Source: Candidatus Micrarchaeota archaeon RBG_16_49_10 | GTDB lineage: Archaea > Aenigmatarchaeota > Aenigmatarchaeia > CG10238-14 | Length of the DNA stretch: 5,576 nucleotides | Direction of reading: 5' to 3' | NCBI GenBank assembly: GCA_001784635.1 | Contig: MFRS01000012.1 | Coordinates: forward strand, 1-5,576 | In this document: piece after piece, positions 1 to 5,576 of the stretch | Position numbering within the stretch: the first letter of the stretch is position 1 | Layout of the letters: every line of letters begins with the position of its first letter | The notes under the pieces: model-generated | Databases searched by the model: none | What the model was told of the DNA's origin: nothing | The model's input: only the letters and a program-made list of their open reading frames with translations | Program-made: the position numbers and the translations under genes

Positions 1-3000
1 GTTTATCCTGACCGCATGCTCGCCCTGATAGTAGTTCTGGGCCATGTCTAAAGAGACAGTCATGTTTGTGTAAACAAGAACATTCTCCGTATCGTTTGTT
101 GTAATGTTGAGGCTGTCTTGAGAGTACACCAAGAAAAAATAGTATCCTTTCTCGGTTGTGTTGCCCCAGTTTCCGGGGAATGCTAGAGCCCATTCAGAAA
201 CGTTGCCTATTGGAGTTATGTTAGCTAGAGTGTTGCTAAAGGTCAGGTTGCTTGGGGTAGTTACGTTTATCCTGACCCACAACAATCCTTTGCTGGATTG
301 GTCAGTCACGTTGGCCCAAACATAGATAGAGCCCAACTGCTTCGTTTCGTTAGGCGTAACCGTTAAGTCTATTAGGGGCCCTATGTATGGGTTCAGGACG
401 ACTGTTATTATAGTGGAGTTAGGGTAGCCTTGGATTTCAACAGCCGAAAGATTGAAGTAGGAGTAGTGGAAGGTTACCGGAGCGTCCGTTACATTGTAGT
501 CTATCGAAAAGATGTGAAAGTTCTGTTTCTGTACGGCGAAGTTGGTCTCGTTCGGCGTCGTGTAGTTACCTGTAGGGGGAGTTATGTTGAAGTTTATCTC
601 CATGTTCCCAGTGTTGTTGACTAGCAAAAAGCAAAGAGTCCCAATTATAGGGGCCATCGGCCTCTCGCAGTATGTCGCGTTTATCGTCCAAGTCCTGCTG
701 ATGGGAACTTGTATTGTCAGAGTGATGTTTTTCGAACCGTCAGTACTCGTTATGTTTAGACTGCCATTATAGGTCCCGGGGTTGTACCCCTCAGTCACCG
801 TAGAGTTCACTCTGATTAATTGAAAAGTGCTGCCGTTCACGTATGTGACAGTCGGGTCGAAAGTTAGGTTTATGCCTGCCGGCAGGCCTGAGACATTAAA
901 ACTCACATTGTTTATGGGGTCGTTTCCAATGGATCTTATAGTGAAATTGCCTACACCGGTTGTTTGGCCCTCGGTTGAGTTGGATGATATCGCACCCTCA
1001 AATATCTCCATCTGGACATTGGGCGTTACAGTGACGTTTAGGATAGTCGTATTGGAGTTTACGCCTATCGCCGGGTCTAACCATGAAACGGTTACGTTTA
1101 TCAAGTACTCTCCTGACGCCGTGGCGTTTTCTACCATTATCTCGAAGTTATGGCTGCATGTGGAGTTTTCCGCCTGGTCGTCGCATTGCTCGAAAGAGGA
1201 ATTGGAGTAAATGCGCTGGGGGAGTTGAAGGCTTATGTTCGTGGAGTACCCAGTGACATTCCCTATGTTTTTTGATGTGGACTGGAAAGTGAAATTCTCC
1301 GAAACGTTCCACATTATTGTAGTGGCTGTGTGGTTTGTAGGCAATATTGAAATGGTGAAATTTGTGCCAGATACTGTTATGTTCACCGTCAGGTTCTTCG
1401 AGCCACCATTGCTGCTCACATTGAGGATGCCGTTATATAAACCGGTGGCTGTGTTAGAGGGAACGAACAAAACCATTTGGAATGGTTGGTTAGAGCCTGG
1501 ACTAACATAGGTTACAGCTGAAGGCTCAAAGTAGAACAAGAACCCTGAGGGGAAGCCGTAGGCCGTGAAAGTGAAGTTTGTTATGTTGTCGTTACCAACC
1601 GAAACTAGGGTTAAGTTTTCTATTGTTGTGTTGCTCCCTCTTGCCGCAAAGCCGGTCACGTTGTTTTCCGGAACCTCCATGATGTAGTTCGACGTCACCA
1701 AGATTTGGAAGGTTGTTTGGTTGCTTGCTTGGGTGCCGTCAGCGTTTTGCCAAAGCACCGTGACATTGAGTGTGTAGACTCCGGGTGGTGTTGCGTTTTC
1801 AACTGTCACCGTGAAGTTCCTGTTGCATGACTGGTTAAGGAGTATGTCGCCGCATTCCTGGAGCGATTGCAGAACTGATATGTTCTGGGGAGTCGCAACT
1901 GACATGTTGACGTTGTATGTATTGGCATTTCCGTATGTAGTTGCGTTGACGGTAAAGTTGAAAGAGTCGGATGTGTTAAGGGTGATGACGGTGGACGTTT
2001 GGTTCTCAGGTGTAAGCGCCATCGAAACGTTTGCCGTGAAGCCTTCAGTGCTGAAGTTACCAGTTCCGTAGCCGAAGTTCTGGTTTTTGGAAGAGGTGCA
2101 ATTCAACAACCAACTTCCAAACGATGGGGGGGCCGTAAACTGGAGAAAGTATGTCCCGTTGCCGTAGTCGGTTGGCGAAGGTAGATACGTGGAATTGTAG
2201 CTACAGTTCATGAGCACTCCAAGTATGAATATATCGCCCCTGTAGTTGGTGACATCTGTCGTTAGGTTAACTGTCCTGTTTATGAAACCCACAGCTTGGT
2301 TTATCGAGAGGGATACGTTATATGTGCTGGTCACATTGAAAGTTATGAACGTCTCGTTAATCCTTTCGAAGACGTCATTATAGGCAGTTGCGCTCAAGTT
2401 CCATACCCCCGTCTCGGCCGAGTTTAAAAAGTCGTACGAGTTCGTGTAAACTTTGTCGGCCATTACAGAATCGCCATGCGTCTGGTCATCGTACAATATA
2501 ATGGTGATGTCGTCTGACGTGTTAGATGTTCCCAGATCAAGTGTCACGTTTACGTAACTTGCCATATCGAACGGGTCATACGAGACGTTGACGGTAATCT
2601 CGGCCGTCTCGTTGCGGTTGTATATCGGGTAATCGGTCTGCGGTATCAAATAGATAGGCAATATTTGAACGCCATAGGTCGTGATGTTGAGCGGCCTTTC
2701 GAACTTGTCCTTAAGGCCTTCCACTATGTCGATGTAGTTGCTGCTGGTGTCGTTAAAGACTAGAGCCGCGGTGTCGGTTATCGACTCGCCTGCAGAGATG
2801 GAGGTGCTGTTTAGCCCGATACCTATCCTGCCGCTTGCCGTATCGCTGTAAGAATAGAAGTTGGCTGTGCCGGTCTGGTTGACGTTTATTATTCCCACCA
2901 GAAAAGCACCGTCCTTGTCGGAAGACCATGACCATGAGTAAGGTTCGTCAAAATTCCCGCCGCTCAGGTGGTTGTTCCAGATTCTTTCAGCATCAAATAT

Positions 3001-3879
3001 CAAAGCGCCGGCGGCTGTCGAGTTTCTGGTTATGCTCGATGCGTCCGTGTTGGTTATGCTTTGGTAGACCTTGAACCACGGGAGGCCGTCGTAAAAGTAG
3101 TACCTCTTTGTTATGTTAGCCTGGCCCGTCTTGCTGGCTGCCTGGTTCCAGACTATTTCGTCCCCGGTCTGCTCCACCACAATCCTTACCGGTCCTACGG
3201 TGAAGTTTGTCCTTGAGCCGATGTCGAAAGTGACGTTGTGGGAGCCGTTGAAGTATTCCTGATATTCCGCCGTCCTCGATGTTGAATTAAGGTTGAACAG
3301 ATTGCCCTCCAGCTCGGTACCGGCAACCCTATAGAGGCCGGAAGTGTTCTGGGCTCTCACGGTGTCTATGAAAAATCTCATCACGGTGGTGTTCACGTCA
3401 AACTCCTCGGAGCCGTCGCCCGTGTAGTTTATGTAGAGATTGCTAGTGTATGTCTTGTTCTCCTTGAAACCGTTGCTTAGCCTATCGAAATAAATGTAAT
3501 AGTACCTGGCCGTGGTGTTTGTCGTCGTCCCGTTCAGTTGCCATACCAAAGTTCCCAGTGCATTGGTTGCCGCGTCGAAGCCCAAACCCGTCTCGAATTG
3601 GCTAGGAACCTCAAAAAGGACGCTGCCTGTGGAGTTGTAAGCGATTACCCTCGTCGAGTTTGTTTGAAAGGTTGCAGGGGTCTGGGCCTGCTGGAAGAGG
3701 TCTGTGAAGTTGATTTCATATTCGACTGGCCAGTCGTTTCTGTCCTGGGGGGAGTCTATCTCGACCTTGACCCTGTATTTCCATGTCTTGTTCCACCACT
3801 CGTCTTCTGCCCTTGCGGTGGAAATAACACTAAGAAAAATTGCTATAAACAACACTAACAGTATCCATTTCGTTCTCAT
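1..3879 (-). CDS. Large secreted multi-domain surface glycoprotein, 3' end outside window
   Basis: One uninterrupted frame of 1293 codons runs from ATG at 3879 to the window edge; I checked every codon and saw no stop. The start is the first ATG in a frame that opens at 4011 (TGA at 4012-4014); the only other candidate is a TTG at 3886-3888. Visible order: signal peptide (1-24), beta-rich N-terminal domain (25-150), larger beta-rich domain (about 160-403), LYDD-motif module (414-517), Cys-paired Ig-like domain (518-613), two tandem copies of a 223-residue module (614-837, 838-1058), a Cys-paired segment (1060-1163), an Ig-like module (1164-1272) and the start of another. By hand count about 95 N-X-S/T sites are present and all eight cysteines fall in close pairs. 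This is typical of archaeal cell-surface adhesins or stalk proteins; the specific function is not recognised. No membrane anchor is visible, and it would lie beyond the window. It is probably co-transcribed with the coiled-coil gene 17 bases upstream. Confidence 0.93.
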   Translation of the reverse strand, partial: MRTKWILLVLFIAIFLSVISTARAEDEWWNKTWKYRVKVEIDSPQDRNDWPVEYEINFTDLFQQAQTPATFQTNSTRVIAYNSTGSVLFEVPSQFETGLGFDAATNALGTLVWQLNGTTTNTTARYYYIYFDRLSNGFKENKTYTSNLYINYTGDGSEEFDVNTTVMRFFIDTVRAQNTSGLYRVAGTELEGNLFNLNSTSRTAEYQEYFNGSHNVTFDIGSRTNFTVGPVRIVVEQTGDEIVWNQAASKTGQANITKRYYFYDGLPWFKVYQSITNTDASSITRNSTAAGALIFDAERIWNNHLSGGNFDEPYSWSWSSDKDGAFLVGIINVNQTGTANFYSYSDTASGRIGIGLNSTSISAGESITDTAALVFNDTSSNYIDIVEGLKDKFERPLNITTYGVQILPIYLIPQTDYPIYNRNETAEITVNVSYDPFDMASYVNVTLDLGTSNTSDDITIILYDDQTHGDSVMADKVYTNSYDFLNSAETGVWNLSATAYNDVFERINETFITFNVTSTYNVSLSINQAVGFINRTVNLTTDVTNYRGDIFILGVLMNCSYNSTYLPSPTDYGNGTYFLQFTAPPSFGSWLLNCTSSKNQNFGYGTGNFSTEGFTANVSMALTPENQTSTVITLNTSDSFNFTVNATTYGNANTYNVNMSVATPQNISVLQSLQECGDILLNQSCNRNFTVTVENATPPGVYTLNVTVLWQNADGTQASNQTTFQILVTSNYIMEVPENNVTGFAARGSNTTIENLTLVSVGNDNITNFTFTAYGFPSGFLFYFEPSAVTYVSPGSNQPFQMVLFVPSNTATGLYNGILNVSSNGGSKNLTVNITVSGTNFTISILPTNHTATTIMWNVSENFTFQSTSKNIGNVTGYSTNISLQLPQRIYSNSSFEQCDDQAENSTCSHNFEIMVENATASGEYLINVTVSWLDPAIGVNSNTTILNVTVTPNVQMEIFEGAISSNSTEGQTTGVGNFTIRSIGNDPINNVSFNVSGLPAGINLTFDPTVTYVNGSTFQLIRVNSTVTEGYNPGTYNGSLNITSTDGSKNITLTIQVPISRTWTINATYCERPMAPIIGTLCFLLVNNTGNMEINFNITPPTGNYTTPNETNFAVQKQNFHIFSIDYNVTDAPVTFHYSYFNLSAVEIQGYPNSTIITVVLNPYIGPLIDLTVTPNETKQLGSIYVWANVTDQSSKGLLWVRINVTTPSNLTFSNTLANITPIGNVSEWALAFPGNWGNTTEKGYYFFLVYSQDSLNITTNDTENVLVYTNMTVSLDMAQNYYQGEHAVRIN
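64..390 (-). other. Ig-like module near the window edge
   Basis: Residues 1164-1272 start at PYIGPLIDLTVTPNE, run through GSIYVWANVTDQSSKG and WVRINVTTP, and end before M1273. The V-x-A-N-V-T-D strand followed by a V-x-V-N-V-T-x-P strand and a later G-Y-Y-F-F-L-V-Y strand is a generic Ig-like or fibronectin-like fold. The residues after 1273 (TVSLDMAQNYYQGE) look like the first strands of a further module cut off by the window. Confidence 0.5.
706..1368 (-). repeat. Tandem protein module, copy 2 (residues 838-1058)
   Basis: This is the second copy of the 223-residue module. Its landmarks are Cys899 and Cys908 (again C-x8-C), V-E-N-A-T at 916-920 followed by GEYLINVTVSW, G-N-D at 985-987, GLPAGINLTF followed by VTYV, and PGTYNGSLNI with GSKN at 1048-1051. 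The half after the G-N-D turn ends in the G-T-Y-x-G-x-L-x-I strand typical of NEW3/CARDB-type extracellular sandwiches. N-X-S/T sites are dense, including within the conserved VENAT landmark. Confidence 0.85.
1369..2040 (-). repeat. Tandem protein module, copy 1 (residues 614-837)
   Basis: This module aligns with the one immediately downstream at a steady offset of 222-223 residues. Shared landmarks are a C-x8-C pair (Cys676, Cys685), V-E-N-A-T followed by G-x-Y-x-x-N-V-T-V-x-W, a G-N-D turn at 762-764, a G-x-P-x-G stretch followed by V-T-Y-V, and an ending of YNGILNV with GSKN at 826-829. The second half has the shape of a NEW3-like beta sandwich. The copies have diverged in DNA and most residues, so this is an old duplication within the gene and not an assembly artefact. 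Confidence 0.85.
2329..2640 (-). other. Beta-sandwich module with LYDD-THGD motif
   Basis: Residues 414-517 form an Ig-like module. At 462-470 it reads LYDDQTHGD, followed by A-D-K-V-Y at 474-478 and then TGVWNLSATA. The pattern L-Y-D-D-G-T-H-G-D-x(n)-D-G-x-Y followed by G-x-W-x-L-x-x-x-A is common in bacterial and archaeal extracellular modules (choice-of-anchor X-like), where the acidic loop is thought to bind calcium. Here two usual glycines are replaced, by Gln466 and Lys476, so metal binding is inferred and uncertain. Confidence 0.55.
2671..3402 (-). other. Large beta-rich domain, possibly a carbohydrate-binding super-sandwich
   Basis: Residues about 160-403 carry a VGPVRIVVEQTGDEIVW segment, then KRYYFYDGLPWFKVYQSITN, a FLVGIINV strand and a closing stretch ending near ERPLNITTYG. 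This succession (GPVR strand, aromatic YxFYDGLPWFKV strand, N-T turn, late D-T-A-A-L-V-F strand) looks like the long beta super-sandwich folds found beside polysaccharide lyases and in archaeal exported proteins. No catalytic set can be assigned, so an enzyme role is not claimed. It is unusually rich in Trp and Tyr compared with the repeats that follow. Confidence 0.35.
3430..3807 (-). other. N-terminal beta domain of the surface protein
   Basis: Residues 25-150 begin with WWNKTWKYRVKVEIDS and continue with alternating hydrophobic strands, including RYYYIYFDRLSNG near residue 125-137. The opening W-x-YR-x-x-x-x-I pattern followed by a P-V segment and a later Y-x-Y-I-Y-F strand resembles the start of DUF2341-like carbohydrate-associated beta domains seen in archaeal exported proteins. 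That family link is from memory and moderate at best. The region has eight or so N-X-T/S sites and no cysteine. Confidence 0.45.
3808..3879 (-). other. Signal peptide of the surface protein
   Basis: Residues 1-24 have a short basic start (MRTK), a hydrophobic core over about residues 5-19 (WILLVLFIAIFLSVI) and an A-R-A motif at 22-24, followed directly by acidic residues (E-D-E). This is a standard Sec signal with signal peptidase I cleavage expected after Ala24. No lipobox cysteine is present, so a lipoprotein is unlikely. If cleavage does not occur, the same segment could act as an N-terminal membrane anchor with the basic side in the cytoplasm. Confidence 0.85.
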
Positions 3880-3887
3880 CGCGTCCA

Positions 3888-3894
3888 ATCGCCT
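3888..3894 (-). promoter_or_regulatory. Possible ribosome-binding site for the surface protein gene
   Basis: On the minus strand AGGCGAT lies 8 bases before the ATG at 3879. It matches six of seven bases of the archaeal AGGTGAT Shine-Dalgarno core and has suitable spacing. It sits in the 17-base gap after the upstream gene's TAA, so re-initiation by ribosomes finishing that gene is also possible. Confidence 0.45.
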
Positions 3895-3896
3895 AG

Positions 3897-5576
3897 TTAA
3901 GCTTTTTTTGAGAGAGTAATCTTTGTCCTCTCGTAAGCCTGCTTTGTTATCAAGCCTTTGTTCAAAAGGTCGTCGAGCTCTTCCATGATGCTTTTCTTCA
4001 TCGGCAGGGGTTCAACCCTTTCTTCGTGTCTTTCCTTTTTTGTAATCTTTCCCTGTGATTCTTTTTCCTTGGCAGGTTGTTCAACGACTTCAGGCTCTTC
4101 GGTGAGCTTATCCGCCTTAATTTCCTCCTTGGGTGGTTTTATCGAGCTCGGTATCGGGGCGCCGACATTTTTTCTTGTCTTCTCTATCCTCCTCCACTCC
4201 TTTTTTATTTGCTTCTCTATCCCGACAAGTTTCTTCTCGTTGGCTCCCCTCAAAGCCTTGTATTCGTCGTCCTTTATCTTGCCTTCAGAGTGCTTCTCGT
4301 CAAGCGAGCTGAGGATTACCTCGAGCTCCTCCTTCTCTTCTTTGAACTTCTTGAGAGGCTCTGACAGTGTCTCCAATACCGGAATCCTTGAGGAGACGAA
4401 ATTCTTCACGTTGTCAACCTCCCTCGAAGAAAGAGCGACAGCCTCTCTCAGGTCGTTGAGGTCGCCCAAGGTGGCGTATTTCTCAATTTTTGTGTTGAGC
4501 GAATCTACTGAGTTGGTCATATCTTTGAGAGATCCGTCGATTCTTTCATGCGACGCCTTTACTCGTTCTATCTCTTCCAGCCCCCTGCTGATATCGACAT
4601 ACAATTTCTGTATGTTCTTCGAGTACCTCTCCGTAGAGTCGGCTAGGTTCTGCATCTTCAGTAATTTGTCCGCGGTCTTCCTGCCCACATCGACTACATT
4701 GTCCAGATTGCCCATCTGGGACATCACCTTCTGGACGTCCTTGACTATCCTAAGCATTTCGTCAATCTTGGCCTCTGCCTTCTCCATCCTCAACTCAAGA
4801 TTAGAAATTTGCGTATCCCTCTTGGAGAGCTCCTTAGTGAAGTTTTCAGGCTTTACTGAGGTTATTATTTCCTCGACCCTTTGCGTCTTGACCTCAAGCT
4901 CGTCTATCTGTCCCTCCTTCTGATATATCATCGACCTGAGCTCGCCTATGTTTTCGGTGAGCCTTTGAAGCCTCTCGTCCACGATCCCTCTGGTCTCCTT
5001 GGTTGATTCCAAAAGAAGCTTGAGCCTCTCCAGCTCGAAGTTAATCCTGTTGAATTCTTTCTCTATCCCCGCGTCAGGTTTGGCTGAAATTGGGATAGGC
5101 ACGGTAGTTTCTTCAGTTTTTTTTGAATCTGGAACTTCTTTCGCCTTCGCCTCCTTAACTGAAGGCTCTTCCTGGGTTTCATCTCCACCCTCACTTTCCC
5201 CCTCAACAGGCGAGCCTTGATAGCCGGGAACGTCTGTCAGGGAGGCGCCCAAAGTTCCGGCCTTCAACTTCTTTTTGCCTTTTTTCTCCTTAGTTTTTGG
5301 GGAGGGTTGCTCCAAAGCTTCCGACGTCTGAGATTCAGCAGAAACGGGCTTTTCAGCCTTCTCTTTTTTATTGTAGTGGCCATTGATTACGGGTTTGGGC
5401 TCTTCAACGCTACCGCCCATCTCCTTTATCTTCGACTCTATCTCCTCCAGCTTCTTCAGGTTCTTGCCCTTTATCTCATTGTAGCTGGACTCGGAGATGG
5501 ATGCGCTGTTGTACTCGCCCTCCAGGGAAGACAGCATCTCCTTGATGTGGTTGCGCGTCTCGGCGAGCTGCTCAAC
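3897..5576 (-). CDS. Charged coiled-coil protein with three SHOCT-like hairpins, 5' end outside window
   Basis: The frame is open from the window edge to TAA at 3897-3899, giving 559 visible residues. A Met codon lies at 5535-5537, but the frame continues upstream with VEQLAETRNHIKE, which completes a helix, and an AAGGAG touches that ATG with no spacing, so I treat the gene as 5'-truncated. Order in visible numbering: SHOCT-like hairpin (11-50), low-complexity charged linker (55-172), long coiled coil (173-463) containing a second hairpin (418-457), charged linker (about 465-525), C-terminal hairpin (530-558). No signal peptide, membrane segment, cysteine or Walker motif is visible, so a cytoplasmic scaffold or structural role is inferred. 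The section beginning RINFELERLK and containing RLTENIGELRSM reminds me of a coiled-coil family in DPANN archaea; function unknown. SMC and archaellum FlaC/D-type proteins are alternatives with less support. Confidence 0.9.
   Translation of the reverse strand, partial: VEQLAETRNHIKEMLSSLEGEYNSASISESSYNEIKGKNLKKLEEIESKIKEMGGSVEEPKPVINGHYNKKEKAEKPVSAESQTSEALEQPSPKTKEKKGKKKLKAGTLGASLTDVPGYQGSPVEGESEGGDETQEEPSVKEAKAKEVPDSKKTEETTVPIPISAKPDAGIEKEFNRINFELERLKLLLESTKETRGIVDERLQRLTENIGELRSMIYQKEGQIDELEVKTQRVEEIITSVKPENFTKELSKRDTQISNLELRMEKAEAKIDEMLRIVKDVQKVMSQMGNLDNVVDVGRKTADKLLKMQNLADSTERYSKNIQKLYVDISRGLEEIERVKASHERIDGSLKDMTNSVDSLNTKIEKYATLGDLNDLREAVALSSREVDNVKNFVSSRIPVLETLSEPLKKFKEEKEELEVILSSLDEKHSEGKIKDDEYKALRGANEKKLVGIEKQIKKEWRRIEKTRKNVGAPIPSSIKPPKEEIKADKLTEEPEVVEQPAKEKESQGKITKKERHEERVEPLPMKKSIMEELDDLLNKGLITKQAYERTKITLSKKA
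3903..3909 (-). other. A-AAA-AAA run before the stop codon of the coiled-coil gene
   Basis: The minus strand has seven A's here, phased in the coiled-coil frame as the last base of TCA plus two AAA lysine codons, followed by GCT and TAA. This is the canonical phase of a -1 slippery heptamer. A -1 shift would avoid the TAA and enter the frame of the surface protein gene, which is open from 4011. No downstream structure was identified, so function is only a possibility. Confidence 0.3.
3903..3989 (-). repeat. SHOCT-like hairpin, copy 3 (C-terminal)
   Basis: Visible residues 530-558 read IMEELDDLLNKGLITKQAYE followed by a basic helix, ending one residue before the stop. This is the closest of the three to the classical SHOCT pattern (L-x-x-L-x-x-x-G-x-I-T-x-x-x-Y/F-x-x-x-K) and is in the usual C-terminal place. 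It is shorter in the loop by three residues than copies 1 and 2. Confidence 0.7.
4188..5060 (-). other. Long coiled-coil region
   Basis: Visible residues 173-463 are almost proline-free and dominated by Glu, Lys, Leu, Ile and Val with hydrophobic residues spaced 3 and 4 apart, for example in FELERLKLLLE and IGELRSMIYQKEGQIDELEV. Breaks occur around VKPENF, MGNLDNVVDVG and SSRIPVLETLSEP, so it is several helical segments and not one rod. It probably drives oligomerisation. A coiled-coil predictor would settle segment limits. Confidence 0.8.
4206..4325 (-). repeat. SHOCT-like hairpin, copy 2
   Basis: Visible residues 418-457 read LSSLDEKH, then G-K-I-K-D-D-E-Y, then a helix with NEKKLVGIEKQI. 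It shares LSSL, the Ile and Tyr of the turn, G-x-N-x-K-K-L and I-E-x-x-I with copy 1. It sits near the end of the coiled coil. Confidence 0.6.
5061..5414 (-). other. Charged low-complexity linker
   Basis: Visible residues 55-172 are rich in Pro, Glu, Lys, Ser and Thr, with a basic patch (KTKEKKGKKKLK) and then an acidic stretch (VEGESEGGDETQEEP). Such composition predicts intrinsic disorder. It separates the first hairpin from the coiled coil, suggesting a flexible tether. Confidence 0.7.
5427..5546 (-). repeat. SHOCT-like hairpin, copy 1
   Basis: Visible residues 11-50 show a helix ending LSSLEGEY, a short loop, then I-S-E-S-S-Y entering a second helix (KKLEEIESKI). This is the SHOCT-type layout of L-x-x-L, then (G)-x-I-(S/T)-x-x-x-Y/F, then a charged helix. 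It aligns without gaps to copy 2 with 14 of 40 identical positions by hand count. Confidence 0.6.

Noticed and set aside
1..277. 13-base direct repeat (GTTTATCCTGACC) at 1-13 and 265-277
   Set aside because: Both copies encode the same V-R-I-N strand motif in frame. This is explained by related beta modules and not by an attachment site or mobile element.
827..1210. Plus-strand open frame of 127 codons, and similar ones at 430-772, 1235-1510, 1811-2184, 2968-3216 and 3538-3919
   Set aside because: All lie opposite the 1293-codon surface protein frame, which carries a signal peptide, repeats and conserved modules. The plus-strand products show no recognisable motif.
2753..2935. Minus-strand open frame of 60 codons in another frame
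   Set aside because: It lies wholly within the surface protein gene in a different frame and has no ribosome-binding site or recognisable product.
3958..4923. Plus-strand open frame of 321 codons antisense to the coiled-coil gene
   Set aside because: Its product is Ser/Leu/Phe-rich low complexity, which is what the reverse complement of Glu/Lys-rich coiled-coil codons gives. The minus-strand frame is longer, open to the window edge and has clear domain structure.
4188..5060. Identity as an SMC-type ATPase, chemoreceptor or archaellum FlaC/D protein
   Set aside because: No Walker or ABC motifs, membrane segments or FlaD/E domain are visible; the resemblance is limited to coiled-coil composition.
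5535..5537. ATG as the true start of the coiled-coil gene
   Set aside because: The frame stays open to the window edge with helix-like sequence that completes the first hairpin, and the AAGGAG next to this ATG has no spacing. It remains possible but less likely than an upstream start.

Overview
The window holds two genes, both on the minus strand, and both cut by a window edge. Reading with transcription (right to left) they are a cytoplasmic coiled-coil protein (3897-5576, 5' end missing) and a very large secreted surface protein (1-3879, 3' end missing). Only 17 bases separate them, so they are probably one transcript. I found no RNA gene, CRISPR array, insertion sequence or clear terminator. 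Almost every base is coding.

The organism is most likely an archaeon. The downstream protein has a secretion signal and then a chain of beta-sandwich modules carrying about 95 N-X-S/T sites in 1293 residues, the look of an archaeal N-glycosylated cell-surface protein. Isoleucine is often ATA and arginine often AGG/AGA, which fits archaea. The upstream protein resembles, from memory, coiled-coil proteins of DPANN archaea (Aenigmarchaeota/Woesearchaeota type). That narrower placement is an inference I could not check by search.

Region by region on the minus strand: 5576-3897 encodes a cysteine-free protein with a SHOCT-like helical hairpin, a charged Pro/Glu/Lys linker, a long coiled coil, a second hairpin of the same kind, another charged linker, and a third hairpin at the very C-terminus. 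3896-3880 is the short gap with a possible ribosome-binding site. 3879-1 encodes the surface protein: signal peptide, N-terminal beta domain, a larger beta-rich domain, a module with a Ca-site-like LYDD-THGD motif, a Cys-paired Ig-like domain, a clear tandem duplication of about 223 residues, a further Cys-paired domain, an Ig-like module, and the start of another module that runs off the window.

How they work together is not known. The arrangement suggests a cytoplasmic scaffold or filament-like protein co-expressed with a long extracellular stalk or adhesin. The most notable points are the internal duplication in the surface protein, the three related hairpins in the coiled-coil protein, and a slippery A-run just before the first stop codon whose -1 frame leads straight into the second gene.
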